A stretch of DNA of 64,000 nt. It comes from a bacterium M00.F.Ca.ET.205.01.1.1. GTDB taxonomy: Bacteria; Pseudomonadota; Alphaproteobacteria; Rhizobiales; Rhizobiaceae. This document shows positions 24,719 to 34,051 of this stretch, piece after piece (within the stretch, counting starts at the first letter, position 1; the number at the start of each line of letters is the position of its first letter). The position numbers and the translations under genes were made by a program. The notes beneath the pieces were generated by a model, which saw only the letters and a program-made list of their open reading frames with translations, was not told the DNA's origin and made no database searches. The DNA lies in the NCBI GenBank assembly GCA_004791255.1, contig SRUQ01000005.1, forward strand, positions 416,065 to 480,064. The letters run 5' to 3'.

Positions 24719-25072
24719 GTGACGATCACCATGTACGGCATCACCAACTGCGACACGATCAAGAAGGCCCGCGTCTGGCTGGAAAGCCATGACGTGCCCT
24801 ATCGTTTCCACGATTATCGGGCCGAAGGGATCGAGACGGGCAGGCTGAACGGCTGGGTCGGCAAGGTCGGCTGGGAAAAGCTCCTCAACAAAGGCAGCAC
24901 CACCTTCCGCGAACTGCCCGATGCGGAAAAACAATCGCTGGACGAGAAAAAGGCCAAGGCGCTGATGCTGGCCAAACCGACGATGATCAAGCGGCCCGTG
25001 CTTGAGATCGGCGACACGATTCTCGTCGGCTTCAAGTCGGATGTCTATGAGGGGGCGGTTGGCGGGAAGTAG
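24719..25072 (+). CDS. ArsC family reductase-like protein (Spx/YffB type)
   Basis: A 117-aa thioredoxin-fold protein. Near the N-terminus it reads YGITNCDTIKKARVWL, the single-Cys C-x-T-x-K-K motif of the YffB/Spx branch of the ArsC family. The C-terminal KRPVLEIGDTILVGF matches the conserved R-P-V element. Such proteins bind glutathione or act as thiol-related adaptors; most are not real arsenate reductases. GTG 24719 has AGGA 9 bp upstream; ATG 24731 is the alternative. No ars genes are nearby. Confidence 0.85.
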   Translation: MTITMYGITNCDTIKKARVWLESHDVPYRFHDYRAEGIETGRLNGWVGKVGWEKLLNKGSTTFRELPDAEKQSLDEKKAKALMLAKPTMIKRPVLEIGDTILVGFKSDVYEGAVGGK

Positions 25073-25115
25073 GATCGATTTCTTAACCCGCGTTCCTTCG
25101 CCGTCGTCTCAAAGT

Positions 25116-25472
25116 TCAGGCACGGGCTCGCAAATACTCCGCCAGCGCCACGGCGTTGTTGTGCGCCTCGTCATGAGCGCCGTAGAGCAGCGTCACCTTG
25201 CCCTGACCAAGCCGCTCGCGCAGTTTCGCCACGGTCTCTTCATTGGCCTCTAGCTCGGCCCGATACCGCTTCTGAAATTCCGGCCAACGCTCCGGCTCAT
25301 GCCCGAACCATTCGCGCAATTCGTCAGTCGGCGCGATCTCCTTCAGCCAGAGCGCCAGCGCGGCGCTCACCTTGCTGACGCCGCGCGGCCAGATGCGATC
25401 GACCAGCACCCGTTGGCCATCAGCCTTGTCGGGTGCTTCGTAGATACGCTTGACCGCGATGTCGAAGGCCAT
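25116..25472 (-). CDS. DUF488 family protein
   Basis: A 118-aa protein of the DUF488 family. It shows the characteristic AVKRIYEAP, VLVDRIWPRGVSK, WFGHEPERWPEFQKRY and VTLLYGAHDEAHNNAVALAEYL segments. The family is widespread and its function is unsettled. ATG 25472 lies 23 bp after the M29 aminopeptidase stop with GGATGG upstream, so it is the second gene of a two-gene operon. Confidence 0.9.
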   Translation of the reverse strand: MAFDIAVKRIYEAPDKADGQRVLVDRIWPRGVSKVSAALALWLKEIAPTDELREWFGHEPERWPEFQKRYRAELEANEETVAKLRERLGQGKVTLLYGAHDEAHNNAVALAEYLRARA

Positions 25473-25495
25473 CACACCATCCGCCGGATGGACCC

Positions 25496-26752
25496 TCAGG
25501 CCCACTCGCCCTTGCGCATCACCGGCACCCGGCTGCCGTCCTTGTTCACGCCATCGATGTCTATTCTGTCGGAACCGATCATCCAGTCGATATGGATGAA
25601 GCTCTTGTTGCCGCCGCGCTTGGCAATTTCGTCCTGGCTGAGCGAGGCGCCGTCGACGAAGCATTTGGAATAGCACTGGCCGAGCGCGATGTGGCAGGCG
25701 GCGTTTTCGTCGAACAGCGTGTTGAAGAATAGCAGGCCGCTGGCCGAGATCGGCGAGGAATGCGGCACCAGCGCCACTTCGCCGAGACGGCGCGAGCCCT
25801 CGTCGGTGTCGAGCACTTTCTTCAGCACGTCCTCGCCCTTCGAGGCTTTGGCCTCGACGATCCTGCCTTCCTCGAAGCGTACCGAAATCTCGTCGATCAG
25901 CGTGCCCTGGTAGGACAGCGGCTTGGTCGAGGAGACATGGCCCTCAACCCGCCTGGCGTGCGGCGTGGTGAAGACTTCCTCGGTCGGGATGTTGGGATTG
26001 CAGGTGATGCCGTTCTTGGCGGTCGAGGCGCCGCCCATCCATTCGTGGCCGTCCGCCAGCCCGACCGTCAGGTCGGTGCCCGGTCCGGTGAAATGCAGCG
26101 CATGGAAATTGTGTCCGTTGAGCCATTCGGTGCGGCTGCGCAGCACTGCATTGTGCGCCGTCCAGTTGCCGATCGGGTCCTCCACATCCACCCGCGACGC
26201 GGCGAAGATGGCGTCGGCGAGCTTCACCACCGCCACATCGTCCGCGTCGTCGGGGAAGACCTGCTTGGCCCAGGCCAGGTCCGGATAGGCGACGATGTTC
26301 CAGTTGATGTCGAAGCCGGTGATCTTTTCCAGCGCCGGCTGGTAGGCCATCGAATTGGCCTTGTTGGCGCGCGCCACTTTCGCCGGGTCCTGCGCCGACA
26401 ACAGCGACGGATCCTCGCCGCGCACGGCCAGCCGCGCCGCATTGTTGGAAAACGCCTTCGCCATGCCTTCATAGAGCCAGCCGGCGGCGCGGTCGAAACC
26501 AGCGTCGGCGCCATAGCGGAAACGCGCCAGCGTGATCTCGTCATCGTTGAAGATCGGCGTCACCAGCCCGGCGCCGGCCTTGTAGGCATGTTCGACGATG
26601 CGCCTGGTCAGCGGCAGTGCCGCGATCGACGAGGTCAGCACCAGATCCTGTCCCGGCTGCAACTGCAGCCCGACCTTGATGGCGACCTCCGCCAGCCTGT
26701 CGAGCTTCACCGGGTCGATCGTTGCGGAAACGCCGCGCGAATGTGTGGTCAT
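25496..26752 (-). CDS. M29 family metallo-aminopeptidase (AmpS/PepS-like)
   Basis: A 418-aa cytoplasmic aminopeptidase of family M29, normal length. It has the N-terminal domain (DPVKLDRLAEVAIKVGL) and catalytic elements: NPNIPTEEVFTTPH (first Glu ligand), RFEEGRIVEAKASKGEDVL, ALVPHSSPIS, FDENAACHIALGQCY with Glu/His ligands, and the terminal FIHIDWMIGSDRIDIDG. It would release N-terminal residues from peptides using Co/Zn/Mn. It forms an operon with the DUF488 gene and is back to back with no visible regulator. Confidence 0.93.
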   Translation of the reverse strand: MTTHSRGVSATIDPVKLDRLAEVAIKVGLQLQPGQDLVLTSSIAALPLTRRIVEHAYKAGAGLVTPIFNDDEITLARFRYGADAGFDRAAGWLYEGMAKAFSNNAARLAVRGEDPSLLSAQDPAKVARANKANSMAYQPALEKITGFDINWNIVAYPDLAWAKQVFPDDADDVAVVKLADAIFAASRVDVEDPIGNWTAHNAVLRSRTEWLNGHNFHALHFTGPGTDLTVGLADGHEWMGGASTAKNGITCNPNIPTEEVFTTPHARRVEGHVSSTKPLSYQGTLIDEISVRFEEGRIVEAKASKGEDVLKKVLDTDEGSRRLGEVALVPHSSPISASGLLFFNTLFDENAACHIALGQCYSKCFVDGASLSQDEIAKRGGNKSFIHIDWMIGSDRIDIDGVNKDGSRVPVMRKGEWA

Positions 26753-26835
26753 GGTCCTGCCTGCCGTGATGTTTGCACTGGTCCTACATAGACCGCGGCC
26801 GGCATCCTTTCCACAGACATTGCGCTGGGCCAGGC

Positions 26836-27750
26836 TCAGGCAACGCGTTCGATCGACTTGAACTGGACCATTGTCGCCGCGATCTCTTCGCGAATCCAGA
26901 TCTTGAAATCGCGCACCTTGCGGCTTTCAGCCTTGCTGGTCGAGGTCACCATCCAGTAGCCGAGCCCGCTGGCCGCGCGCACGCCGAAAGGCGCAACCAG
27001 CCTTCCGTCAGCCAACGCGTCGGTGGTCAGCAACTGCCACGCAAGCATCACGCCATGGCCGGCGATGGCCGATTCCAGGCACAGCATCGGGTCGGTGAAG
27101 CGCGCGCCCTTGCGAAAGGTCACGGGCTTCACACCAGCCGCCTCGAACCAGCTGTTCCAGCTGATCATCGACCGTTCGTCGGTGATGGCGCAGGTCTGCG
27201 CGAGGTCACTGACCGACTTGAGCTTTTTGGCGATTGCCGGCGCGCAAACCGGAAAGACTTCCTGAGCCAGCAGAAGTTCCGCCCGCCCTGCCGGCCAGGC
27301 GCCGTCGCCCATCCGGATGGCGATGTCGACGTCGGAATGGTCGAGATCGGTGAGCCGGGCCGAGGCGTCGATGCGCAAAAGCACGTTGGGATGCCGATCA
27401 AAATGCCGAGACAGCCTCGGCAGCAGCCATTTCGAGGCGAACGCCGGCGCCACCGAAACCACCAGCGTGCATTGGTTTGCCTCGTCGGCAAGCGCCACCG
27501 CCTGCGCCAGTTCGCGAAAACCAGCACCCAGCCGGGTGGAGAAAACCGCGCCGAATTCGGTCGGCACGAGGCCGCTCGCCGTGCGCTCGAACAGCGCCTG
27601 GCCAAGCTGTTTCTCGGTGCGGCTTATCTGCTGGCTGACGGCGCTGGCGGAAACACCGAGCTCGCCGGCGGCCGCCGCGAGAGAGCCGAGACGGGCAACG
27701 GTTTCGACGGCCCGAAGGCCGTTGAGATGGACACGGTTGAGCATTGCCAT
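26836..27750 (-). CDS. LysR family transcriptional regulator (GcvA-like)
   Basis: A 304-aa regulator with an N-terminal winged HTH (about residues 8-65: GSLAAAAGELGVSASAVSQQISRTEKQ in part) and a LysR substrate-binding domain (about 90-300). The opening LNGLRAVETVARLGSLAAAA is typical of GcvA-type members. A second Met at codon 3 could also start translation; no clear Shine-Dalgarno is seen. It is divergent from a small gene at 27845 and the MFS gene at 28176, which are its candidate targets. Confidence 0.9.
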   Translation of the reverse strand: MAMLNRVHLNGLRAVETVARLGSLAAAAGELGVSASAVSQQISRTEKQLGQALFERTASGLVPTEFGAVFSTRLGAGFRELAQAVALADEANQCTLVVSVAPAFASKWLLPRLSRHFDRHPNVLLRIDASARLTDLDHSDVDIAIRMGDGAWPAGRAELLLAQEVFPVCAPAIAKKLKSVSDLAQTCAITDERSMISWNSWFEAAGVKPVTFRKGARFTDPMLCLESAIAGHGVMLAWQLLTTDALADGRLVAPFGVRAASGLGYWMVTSTSKAESRKVRDFKIWIREEIAATMVQFKSIERVA

Positions 27751-27844
27751 TGAGATTTTCTAAACCGGTCGGGCCGAAATCTCAATTGAAAGACACATCG
27801 AAACGGCAGATTTTGTTGACGGGAGACAAAGCCCGGAGCCGGAA

Positions 27845-28063
27845 ATGCTGAGGATGTTGTCGTCACTCAAGGTCTTGTTGTCAGCGAACGCGCCACATGA
27901 GCATCGCCCTGAGACCGAGGCGCTGCGCTGGCTGACCGATCCGCTTTCGCATCCCGCGCTGAACACCATGTCGGAGCGCGAACTGGGCGACGTGCCGTTC
28001 CGGCTGACGGCCCGGCGTACCGTGCATGAGACCGCCTCTTGCGACGCCGGCGGTCGCCGCTGA
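27845..28063 (+). CDS. Small DUF1127-like protein
   Basis: A 72-aa protein. The segment LNTMSERELGDVPF resembles the L-S-D/E-R-E-L-x-D-I/V core of DUF1127 proteins, which are short, Arg-rich and common in rhizobia, where some act in RNA binding or phosphate and carbon control. The C-terminal half is Arg-rich. ATG 27845 is preceded by CGGAG...GGAA. It is divergent from the LysR gene by about 95 bp. Family assignment is tentative. Confidence 0.55.
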   Translation: MLRMLSSLKVLLSANAPHEHRPETEALRWLTDPLSHPALNTMSERELGDVPFRLTARRTVHETASCDAGGRR

Positions 28064-28175
28064 ACCAGGCCCCACACTTCAATTCTGAAAAGTTGAGGCG
28101 GAGCGGCGCCCCGCCATCGCTGGTCCAACGGATGGTGGATTGTTTCGGCCATCCCCCCAACTATTGTGCGCTGCA

Positions 28176-29333
28176 ATGACATCAGCCTCGACAGCGCTGC
28201 GCTTCACCTTCGCCGGCATGATCGCCATGGCCGTCGCCATGGGCATCGGCCGCTTCGTCTACACGCCGATCCTGCCCGGCATGATGGAGGAACTGCATCT
28301 GTCGCCGGCCAATGCCGGGTGGATCGCTTCCGCCAACTATCTCGGCTATCTCGTCGGTGCGTTTGCCGCGGCGGGGGGCTGGGCGCACGGGCGAGAGCGT
28401 CTGCTGATGCTGGCGGGTCTTGGCGCCAGCGCCGTGCTCGCCGCGCTGATGGGGCTGACCGACGCCATGGCCGCCTTCCTCGCCATCCGCTTTCTGGCCG
28501 GCCTGGCGAGCGCCTTCGTCATGGTGTTCATGGCCAGCATCGTGTTCAGCCACATTGCCGCCGCTGGCCGCAGCGAGTTGCAGGCTTGGCATTTTGGCGG
28601 CGTCGGCCTCGGCATAGCGATCTCAGCGGCGATGATGGCGCTTCTGGTCACCGACCATGCCGGCTGGGCGGCAGGCTGGCTGTGGTCCGGGGCAATCTCG
28701 GCTTGCGGTTTTGTGGTCGTGGCGTTGCTGGCAAATGAAGGGCCGCTCACCAACGGCCAAACCAGCCGCGAGCCGGCGCTGCCGAAAAGCTGGCCGCTGA
28801 CGAAAATCATCGTCGCCTATGGCCTGTTCGGCTTCGGCTACGTGGTAACCGCGACCTTCCTCGTCGCCATCGTCCGGCAAGGCGGCGGCAGCCGCGTCTT
28901 CGAGGCGATGGTGTGGATGGTCGCCGGCCTTGCCGGCTTCCCCTCGGTCTGGCTATGGCAGAAGATCGCGACGCGGATCGGATTCTATGCCGCCTATGCG
29001 CTGGCCTGTTTCATCGAGGTGATCGGCGTTACCGCCAGTGTGGCGCTTGGCGGCTATTCCGGGCCACTGCTCGGCGGGGTGCTGCTTGGCGGCACCTTCA
29101 TCGCCATCACCGCACTCGGCCTTCAGGTCGCGCGGCGACAGGCGCCGGAGGCGCCCCGGCGCATCTTCGCCCTGATGACGTCCTCCTTCGGTCTTGGCCA
29201 GATCGTCGGCCCGATCGCTGCTGGATTGCTGGCACAGGCGTCGGGCGACTTCTTCCTCGCTTCGATCGCCGCCGCGGCGGCCCTAGTCGTCTCCGGCGCG
29301 GTCATATGGTCGGCTGCTCCAAAATCACCATGA
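28176..29333 (+). CDS. MFS transporter, YbfB/YjiJ family
   Basis: A 385-aa major facilitator with twelve predicted helices. The first helix carries GMIAMAVAMGIGRFVYTPILPGM, the typical YbfB/YjiJ start (G-x-G-R-F-x-Y-T-P). The loop 2/3 region has ANYLGYLVGA. The inter-half loop at about 190-215 is hydrophilic. Transported compound unknown. ATG 28176 was taken because the family begins here; a TTG 36 bp upstream (28140) has a purine-rich GGATGGTGGA and could also be used. It is downstream of a divergent LysR gene. Confidence 0.85.
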   Translation: MTSASTALRFTFAGMIAMAVAMGIGRFVYTPILPGMMEELHLSPANAGWIASANYLGYLVGAFAAAGGWAHGRERLLMLAGLGASAVLAALMGLTDAMAAFLAIRFLAGLASAFVMVFMASIVFSHIAAAGRSELQAWHFGGVGLGIAISAAMMALLVTDHAGWAAGWLWSGAISACGFVVVALLANEGPLTNGQTSREPALPKSWPLTKIIVAYGLFGFGYVVTATFLVAIVRQGGGSRVFEAMVWMVAGLAGFPSVWLWQKIATRIGFYAAYALACFIEVIGVTASVALGGYSGPLLGGVLLGGTFIAITALGLQVARRQAPEAPRRIFALMTSSFGLGQIVGPIAAGLLAQASGDFFLASIAAAAALVVSGAVIWSAAPKSP

Positions 29334-29447
29334 TTTGTGGTTTTGCTCGGCGCAGGGCGTCCGGCAGGCATTTTCTTTCCCCCTAATGTGTGACCTTATG
29401 CCCGCCAAACCCACCTGATTTGCGCATAGATCGAGGAATTCGCCACA

Positions 29448-30707
29448 GTGTTCGTATCTTTCTTCCCGCAGCCGAAGCTCTTTTTCACTTCGGCCGCCAT
29501 TTGGAGCCTTGCAGCGATCCTGTTCTGGTTTTTTGGTGGCGAGCAACTGGGCGCTATTTTAGGACTGCCGCCAGCTGCGGCCGACGCGCCACCGATTATC
29601 GGCATCGCGGTGCTGGTGTCGAAGCCGTTCCTCTGGTTCTACATGTACTTCGTGTTTTGCGTCGCCGCCTTTTATGCGTTCTGGAGCTGGTATTCGCCGC
29701 ATCCGTGGCAGAACTGGTCCATCCTGATGACTGCGGTCATCCTGTTCTTCATCTATTTCAACGTGCAGGTTAGCGTCGCCGTCAACGCCTGGTACGGGCC
29801 GTTCTTCGACTATGTACAGGGGCTGATGTCGGGGACCGGCAAGTCCACCAACGGCGAGTTCTACACGGGGCTGGCTGACTTTTCATGGCTAGCGCTGGTT
29901 GGCATGAACGTGCAGGTGGTCAACGCCTTTATCGTCAGCCACTGGATCTTCCGCTGGCGCACGGCGATGAACAATTATTTCATCGAGAACTGGGCCAGGT
30001 TGCGCCATATCGAGGGCGCCTCGCAGCGTATCCAGGAAGACACGATGCGGTTCTCGCAGATCATGGAGGATCTCGGCTCCAGCTTCGTCCAGTCGATCAT
30101 GACCCTGATCGCATTCCTGCCTGTCATGATCCAGTTGCAGGCCCATATCAGCGAGCTGCCAATCGTCGGCGCGATCCCGCAGCCATTGGTGGTGGCGGCG
30201 CTTGCCTGGTGTCTGTTCGGCACGATTTCGGTGATGGTCGCCGGCCTCAAACTTCCGGGGCTGCAGTTCCGCAACCAGCGTGTCGAAGCCGCGTACCGCA
30301 AGGAACTGGTCTATGGCGAGGATCATGCGGAGAGGGCGCAGCCCGCCACCACGAGCGAGCTGTTCGCCAATGTCCGTCACAACTATTTCAGGCTCTATTT
30401 CCACTACATCTATTTCAACGTTGTCCGGTACACCTACCTGCAGGCCGACAACATTTTCTCGCTGCTGATCCTCGGCCCGTCGCTGGTCGCGCATAAGATA
30501 ACCTTTGGCGCGCTGAACCAGATCTCGAACGCCTTCGGCAAGGTAACCGGTTCGCTGCAGTTTCTGCTTACCTCGTGGTCGACCATCGTCGAACTGCAGT
30601 CGGTCCACAAACGCCTGCGCGCCTTCGAGGCGACGCTGCAGGGCGAACCGCTGCCGGATATCGACCAGCGCTATCTGGCAAGGCAGAGCGCCGAGGATCC
30701 GGCTTAA
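29448..30707 (+). CDS. bacA: BacA/SbmA family peptide transporter
   Basis: A 419-aa inner membrane protein of the SbmA/BacA family, with about seven to eight helices and a long helical arm. Recognisable segments are FFPQPKLFFTSAAIW at the start, FIYFNVQVSVAVNAWYGPFF, NYFIENWARLRHIEGASQRI and QEDTMRFSQIMEDLG. It also has the C-terminal LLTSWSTIVELQSVHKRLRAFE. The transporter uses the proton gradient to import antimicrobial peptides. In rhizobia BacA protects bacteria from host NCR-type peptides in some legumes and affects very-long-chain lipid A modification. GTG 29448 has GAGGAA 9 bp upstream. It stands alone between convergent or unrelated genes. Confidence 0.93.
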   Translation: MFVSFFPQPKLFFTSAAIWSLAAILFWFFGGEQLGAILGLPPAAADAPPIIGIAVLVSKPFLWFYMYFVFCVAAFYAFWSWYSPHPWQNWSILMTAVILFFIYFNVQVSVAVNAWYGPFFDYVQGLMSGTGKSTNGEFYTGLADFSWLALVGMNVQVVNAFIVSHWIFRWRTAMNNYFIENWARLRHIEGASQRIQEDTMRFSQIMEDLGSSFVQSIMTLIAFLPVMIQLQAHISELPIVGAIPQPLVVAALAWCLFGTISVMVAGLKLPGLQFRNQRVEAAYRKELVYGEDHAERAQPATTSELFANVRHNYFRLYFHYIYFNVVRYTYLQADNIFSLLILGPSLVAHKITFGALNQISNAFGKVTGSLQFLLTSWSTIVELQSVHKRLRAFEATLQGEPLPDIDQRYLARQSAEDPA

Positions 30708-30737
30708 ACATATTCGGATGAAACGTAGGTTGGCGGC

Positions 30738-31742
30738 TCAGCCGCCCACCGACGCCTGTCGTTCGCCGCCGCGTTGCCGCTCGACATAGTCGCGAAAGCT
30801 GATGCATTCGACATCGGCCTTGACGCAGACCTCTCCCGCGAAACGCTCCAGCGCGTTCCAGTAGGCGCCGTCATTCATCAGCGCGAAGTGGAAGCCGAGT
30901 TGCAGCGGAATGCGCTTGCCCTGGTATTGCGTGTCGAAGGCAGCGCGGAATGCCTGATAGGTCCGGTCCGCGAACTCGCCGGCCTTGCCTGGCCGTTCGA
31001 AACCGGCGGAATGCCTGACATAGAGATTGTAGTCCATGGCAATCACCGGCCGGGATTTCGGCCCTTCGGATATCTGCGGCAGGGAAAAGCGGGTGATGCC
31101 GCCGACGGTCGGCGGCTTGGCCGGGCCCTTTGAGACGCCGCTGGCATCGAATTGATAGCCAGCCGCCGGCAACGCTTCGTAGAGCGCCTTGCCTGTCGAA
31201 AGATACGGCGCGCGAAAACCGACCACCGCATGCGCGAAATCACGCCAGCCCTTCGGCTCGGGCGCGATGCCGTTGATCGCATAGGCGTTCTCGAGAATAC
31301 GCTCGAACGAGGCGAACTCCTTCAACCAGTCGGCTTTCGTCCAGTCCTTGCCGTCAAAATGGCCGCAGGCGTGGCTGGCGATGTCGTGGCCTTCCGATGC
31401 CGCGAGCCCGATCTGTTCGAGCCGCTCGGCCACTTCCTGCCTCGAAGCGGCAAAGCCGATGTTCGATTTGCCCGGCGTCTTGCCAGGCGCGGTGTATTGG
31501 CCGCGCGTGTCCGGCGACAGCAGGAAGACGCAGGAGAGAAAATAGGTGAAATGCGCGCCGGTGCGCTGCGCCAGCGCCCGGCTACGCTTCCATTGCGGGA
31601 TATCGCGTGCGCTGTCGAAGGAGATGATGACGACCTGCTTGGGCTTTACCGGCGCTGCTGCTGCCGGCGGGTCGCCGAAAGCCGTGCCGACGCCGGCAAG
31701 CGAGGCAAGCGAAAACGCAACGACACGAAACGAACGATACAT
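30738..31742 (-). CDS. Polysaccharide deacetylase-like protein, exported
   Basis: A 334-aa protein with a signal peptide (MYRSFRVVAFSLASLAGVGTAFG). The NodB-like domain starts VVIISFDSARDIPQW and includes GHDIASHACGHFDG, whose HxxxH would be the zinc site. The usual Asp-Asp catalytic/metal pair is FDS here, so the second Asp is missing. The C-terminal part (PLQLGFHFALMNDGAYW) replaces the common family end. It may deacetylate an envelope glycan, or be a binding-only homolog. ATG 31742 begins the signal peptide; the longer frame upstream is low-complexity. Confidence 0.8.
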   Translation of the reverse strand: MYRSFRVVAFSLASLAGVGTAFGDPPAAAAPVKPKQVVIISFDSARDIPQWKRSRALAQRTGAHFTYFLSCVFLLSPDTRGQYTAPGKTPGKSNIGFAASRQEVAERLEQIGLAASEGHDIASHACGHFDGKDWTKADWLKEFASFERILENAYAINGIAPEPKGWRDFAHAVVGFRAPYLSTGKALYEALPAAGYQFDASGVSKGPAKPPTVGGITRFSLPQISEGPKSRPVIAMDYNLYVRHSAGFERPGKAGEFADRTYQAFRAAFDTQYQGKRIPLQLGFHFALMNDGAYWNALERFAGEVCVKADVECISFRDYVERQRGGERQASVGG

Positions 31743-31929
31743 CAGCGAACCCAGGCTCCAGGCGGTCAGCAAGCCGGCTATCGGGCAAATGTGGCGTGGG
31801 TGCGATTGGGTTTTCGCCCGTCTGCCCCGGGAATGGGCGATTTTCCGCGCGAACCCCTTCCATGCCGACAAAATTTCGCTAAAACGCGGGCTCAAGAACG
31901 GCCCCGGCTGGGCAGGAATGGTTTGATAG

Positions 31930-32595
31930 ATGTCGGACGACAGCTTTATCCGCGAAGTCAATGAAGAGATGCGCCGCGACCAGGCGCACGCGCTGTGGGA
32001 CCGTTTTGGTCCCGCTCTGCTCGCCATCGCGATCCTGGTGGTGGTCGGCACCGCTGCCTTCGTCGGCTATCGCTATTGGGACGAGACGCGCGCCAACCGT
32101 TCCGGCGATGCCTTCTCGCAGGCGCTGAAGCTTGCCAATGACGGCAAGAACGACGAGGCGCTGGCCGCGCTCGACCAGCTGGAGAAGGACGGCTACGGCG
32201 CCTATCCGCTGCTTGCCCGCATGCGTGCCGCGACCGTCAAGGCCAGCAAGGGCGACGTCGATGCCGCCGTCAAGGATTTCGACGAGGTCGCCGCCGACGG
32301 CACCATTCCGCAAGGCATTCGCGACATGGCACGGCTGCGGGCAGCGCTGCTGCTCGTCGATCACGGCTCCTTCGCCGATGTGTCGAGCCGCGTCGAGGCG
32401 CTGACCTCGGACACCAACACGCTGCGCCACACGGCGCGCGAGGCGCTGGGCTTGGCGGCCTGGAAGGAAGGCAAGACCCAGGACGCGCTGAAGCTGTTCG
32501 ACCAGATCGCCGCCGATGACGGCGCCCCGCGCAACACGCGCGAGCGGGCGACCTTGATGTCCGAGCTGATCCGCGGCTCGGGCAACGCGTCGTGA
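31930..32595 (+). CDS. Membrane-anchored TPR protein, YfgM-like (TPR_21)
   Basis: A 221-aa protein: a cytoplasmic N-terminus (DSFIREVNEEMRRDQ), one transmembrane helix (about 28-48, LLAIAILVVVGTAAFVGY), then periplasmic TPR-like helices (NDGKNDEALAALDQL, SKGDVDAAVKDFDEVAADGTI). It fits YfgM-type proteins that associate with the Sec translocon or envelope chaperones. It is located 3 bp upstream of der, an arrangement also found in proteobacteria where a related TPR protein precedes or neighbours BamB and Der. Confidence 0.85.
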   Translation: MSDDSFIREVNEEMRRDQAHALWDRFGPALLAIAILVVVGTAAFVGYRYWDETRANRSGDAFSQALKLANDGKNDEALAALDQLEKDGYGAYPLLARMRAATVKASKGDVDAAVKDFDEVAADGTIPQGIRDMARLRAALLLVDHGSFADVSSRVEALTSDTNTLRHTAREALGLAAWKEGKTQDALKLFDQIAADDGAPRNTRERATLMSELIRGSGNAS

Positions 32596-32598
32596 TCC

Positions 32599-34032
32599 AT
32601 GACGTTCAAAGTCGCCATCATCGGCCGGCCTAACGTCGGCAAATCGACGCTTTTCAACCGGCTGGTGGGAAAGAAGCTGGCGCTTGTCGACGACACGCCG
32701 GGCGTCACCCGCGACCGCCGCGTCCATGCGGCAAAGCTCTACGATCTGCATTTCGATGTCATCGACACCGCCGGTTTCGAGGATGCCGGCGCCTCGACGC
32801 TTCCAGGCCGCATGCGCGCGCAGACCGAGATCGCCATCCGCGAGGCCGATCTGATCTTCTTCACCGTCGACGCCAAATCGGGGCTGCTGCCCGATGACAG
32901 GGCGTTTGCCGAAGTCGTGCGCAGATCCGGCAAGCCGGTGGTGCTGGTCGCCAACAAGGCCGAGGCGCGCGGCGCGCAAGGCGGCATGCTGGAGGCCTGG
33001 GAACTCGGGCTCGGCGAGCCGATCCCGGTCTCGGCCGAACATGGCCAGGGCTTGCCCGACCTGCGTGACGCGGTGATTGCGGCACTTGGCGAAGAGCGCG
33101 CCTTTGGCGAAGACGATGAGGACGACGAGGAGATCGCCGCCAGCGAGGTGCTGATTGGCGAGGACATCGCCGATCCCGATGCCGAGGAAGCGCCGGCCTA
33201 TGACGACACCAAGCCGATGCGCATCGCCGTCGTCGGCCGCCCCAACGCCGGCAAGTCGACGCTGATCAACGCGCTGATCGGCGAGGAGCGGCTCTTGACC
33301 GGACCCGAAGCCGGCATCACGCGCGATTCCATATCGGTCGATTGGGACTGGCGCGGCCGCCGCATAAAACTCTTCGACACCGCCGGCATGCGCCGCAAGG
33401 CCAAGATCCACGAAAAGCTGGAAGTCATGTCGGTGCAGGATGGCTTGCGCGCCATTCGTTTCGCCGAGATCGTCATCATCGTGCTCGACGCCACCATTCC
33501 CTTCGAGAAGCAGGATCTGCAGATCGCCGACCTGATCATCCGCGAGGGCCGCGCGCCGGTGATCGCCTTCAACAAATGGGACCTCATCGACAACCCGCAG
33601 GAGCTTCTGGCCGAGCTGCGCGAGAAGACCGAGCGGCTCTTGCCGCAGGCCCGCGGCATGCAGGCGGTGACGGTCTCGGCCGAGACCGGGCGCGGCCTTG
33701 ACAGGCTGATGGACTCCGTCATCAAGACGCACAAGGTCTGGAACAGCCGCGTTTCCACCGGCAGGCTCAACCGTTGGCTGGAAGGCATATTGGCGCATCA
33801 TCCGCCTCCCGCCGTCGCCGGCCGCCGGCTGAAGATCAAATATGTCACCCAGGCCAAGACCCGCCCGCCAGGCTTCGTCGTGTCCTGCTCGCGTCCCGAT
33901 GCGATGCCGCAATCCTATGTCCGCTATCTGACCAACAGCCTGCGCGATGCCTTCGACATGCCGGGCGTGCCGATCCGCATGGCGCTCAGGACATCAGACA
34001 ACCCGTTCGCCGGCAGGGCCAAGAAGCGCTGA
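32599..34032 (+). CDS. der: Ribosome biogenesis GTPase Der (EngA)
   Basis: A 477-aa protein with two tandem GTPase domains and a C-terminal KH-like domain. G domain 1: GRPNVGKST, DTPGVTR, DTAGFED, NKAE. G domain 2 (about 200-375): GRPNAGKST, DTAGMRRK, NKWD. An acidic linker (EDDEDDEEIAASE) joins them. The C-terminal domain ends RMALRTSDNPFAGRAKKR. Der helps mature the 50S subunit. Start and length match the family. It is coupled to the YfgM-like gene. Confidence 0.98.
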   Translation: MTFKVAIIGRPNVGKSTLFNRLVGKKLALVDDTPGVTRDRRVHAAKLYDLHFDVIDTAGFEDAGASTLPGRMRAQTEIAIREADLIFFTVDAKSGLLPDDRAFAEVVRRSGKPVVLVANKAEARGAQGGMLEAWELGLGEPIPVSAEHGQGLPDLRDAVIAALGEERAFGEDDEDDEEIAASEVLIGEDIADPDAEEAPAYDDTKPMRIAVVGRPNAGKSTLINALIGEERLLTGPEAGITRDSISVDWDWRGRRIKLFDTAGMRRKAKIHEKLEVMSVQDGLRAIRFAEIVIIVLDATIPFEKQDLQIADLIIREGRAPVIAFNKWDLIDNPQELLAELREKTERLLPQARGMQAVTVSAETGRGLDRLMDSVIKTHKVWNSRVSTGRLNRWLEGILAHHPPPAVAGRRLKIKYVTQAKTRPPGFVVSCSRPDAMPQSYVRYLTNSLRDAFDMPGVPIRMALRTSDNPFAGRAKKR

Positions 34033-34051
34033 AGACGCTGAGTGCAGCGAC

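Noticed and set aside
24719..25072. Naming the ArsC-like gene an arsenate reductase.
   Set aside because: The single-Cys CDTIKKA motif marks the YffB/Spx branch and no ars genes are nearby.
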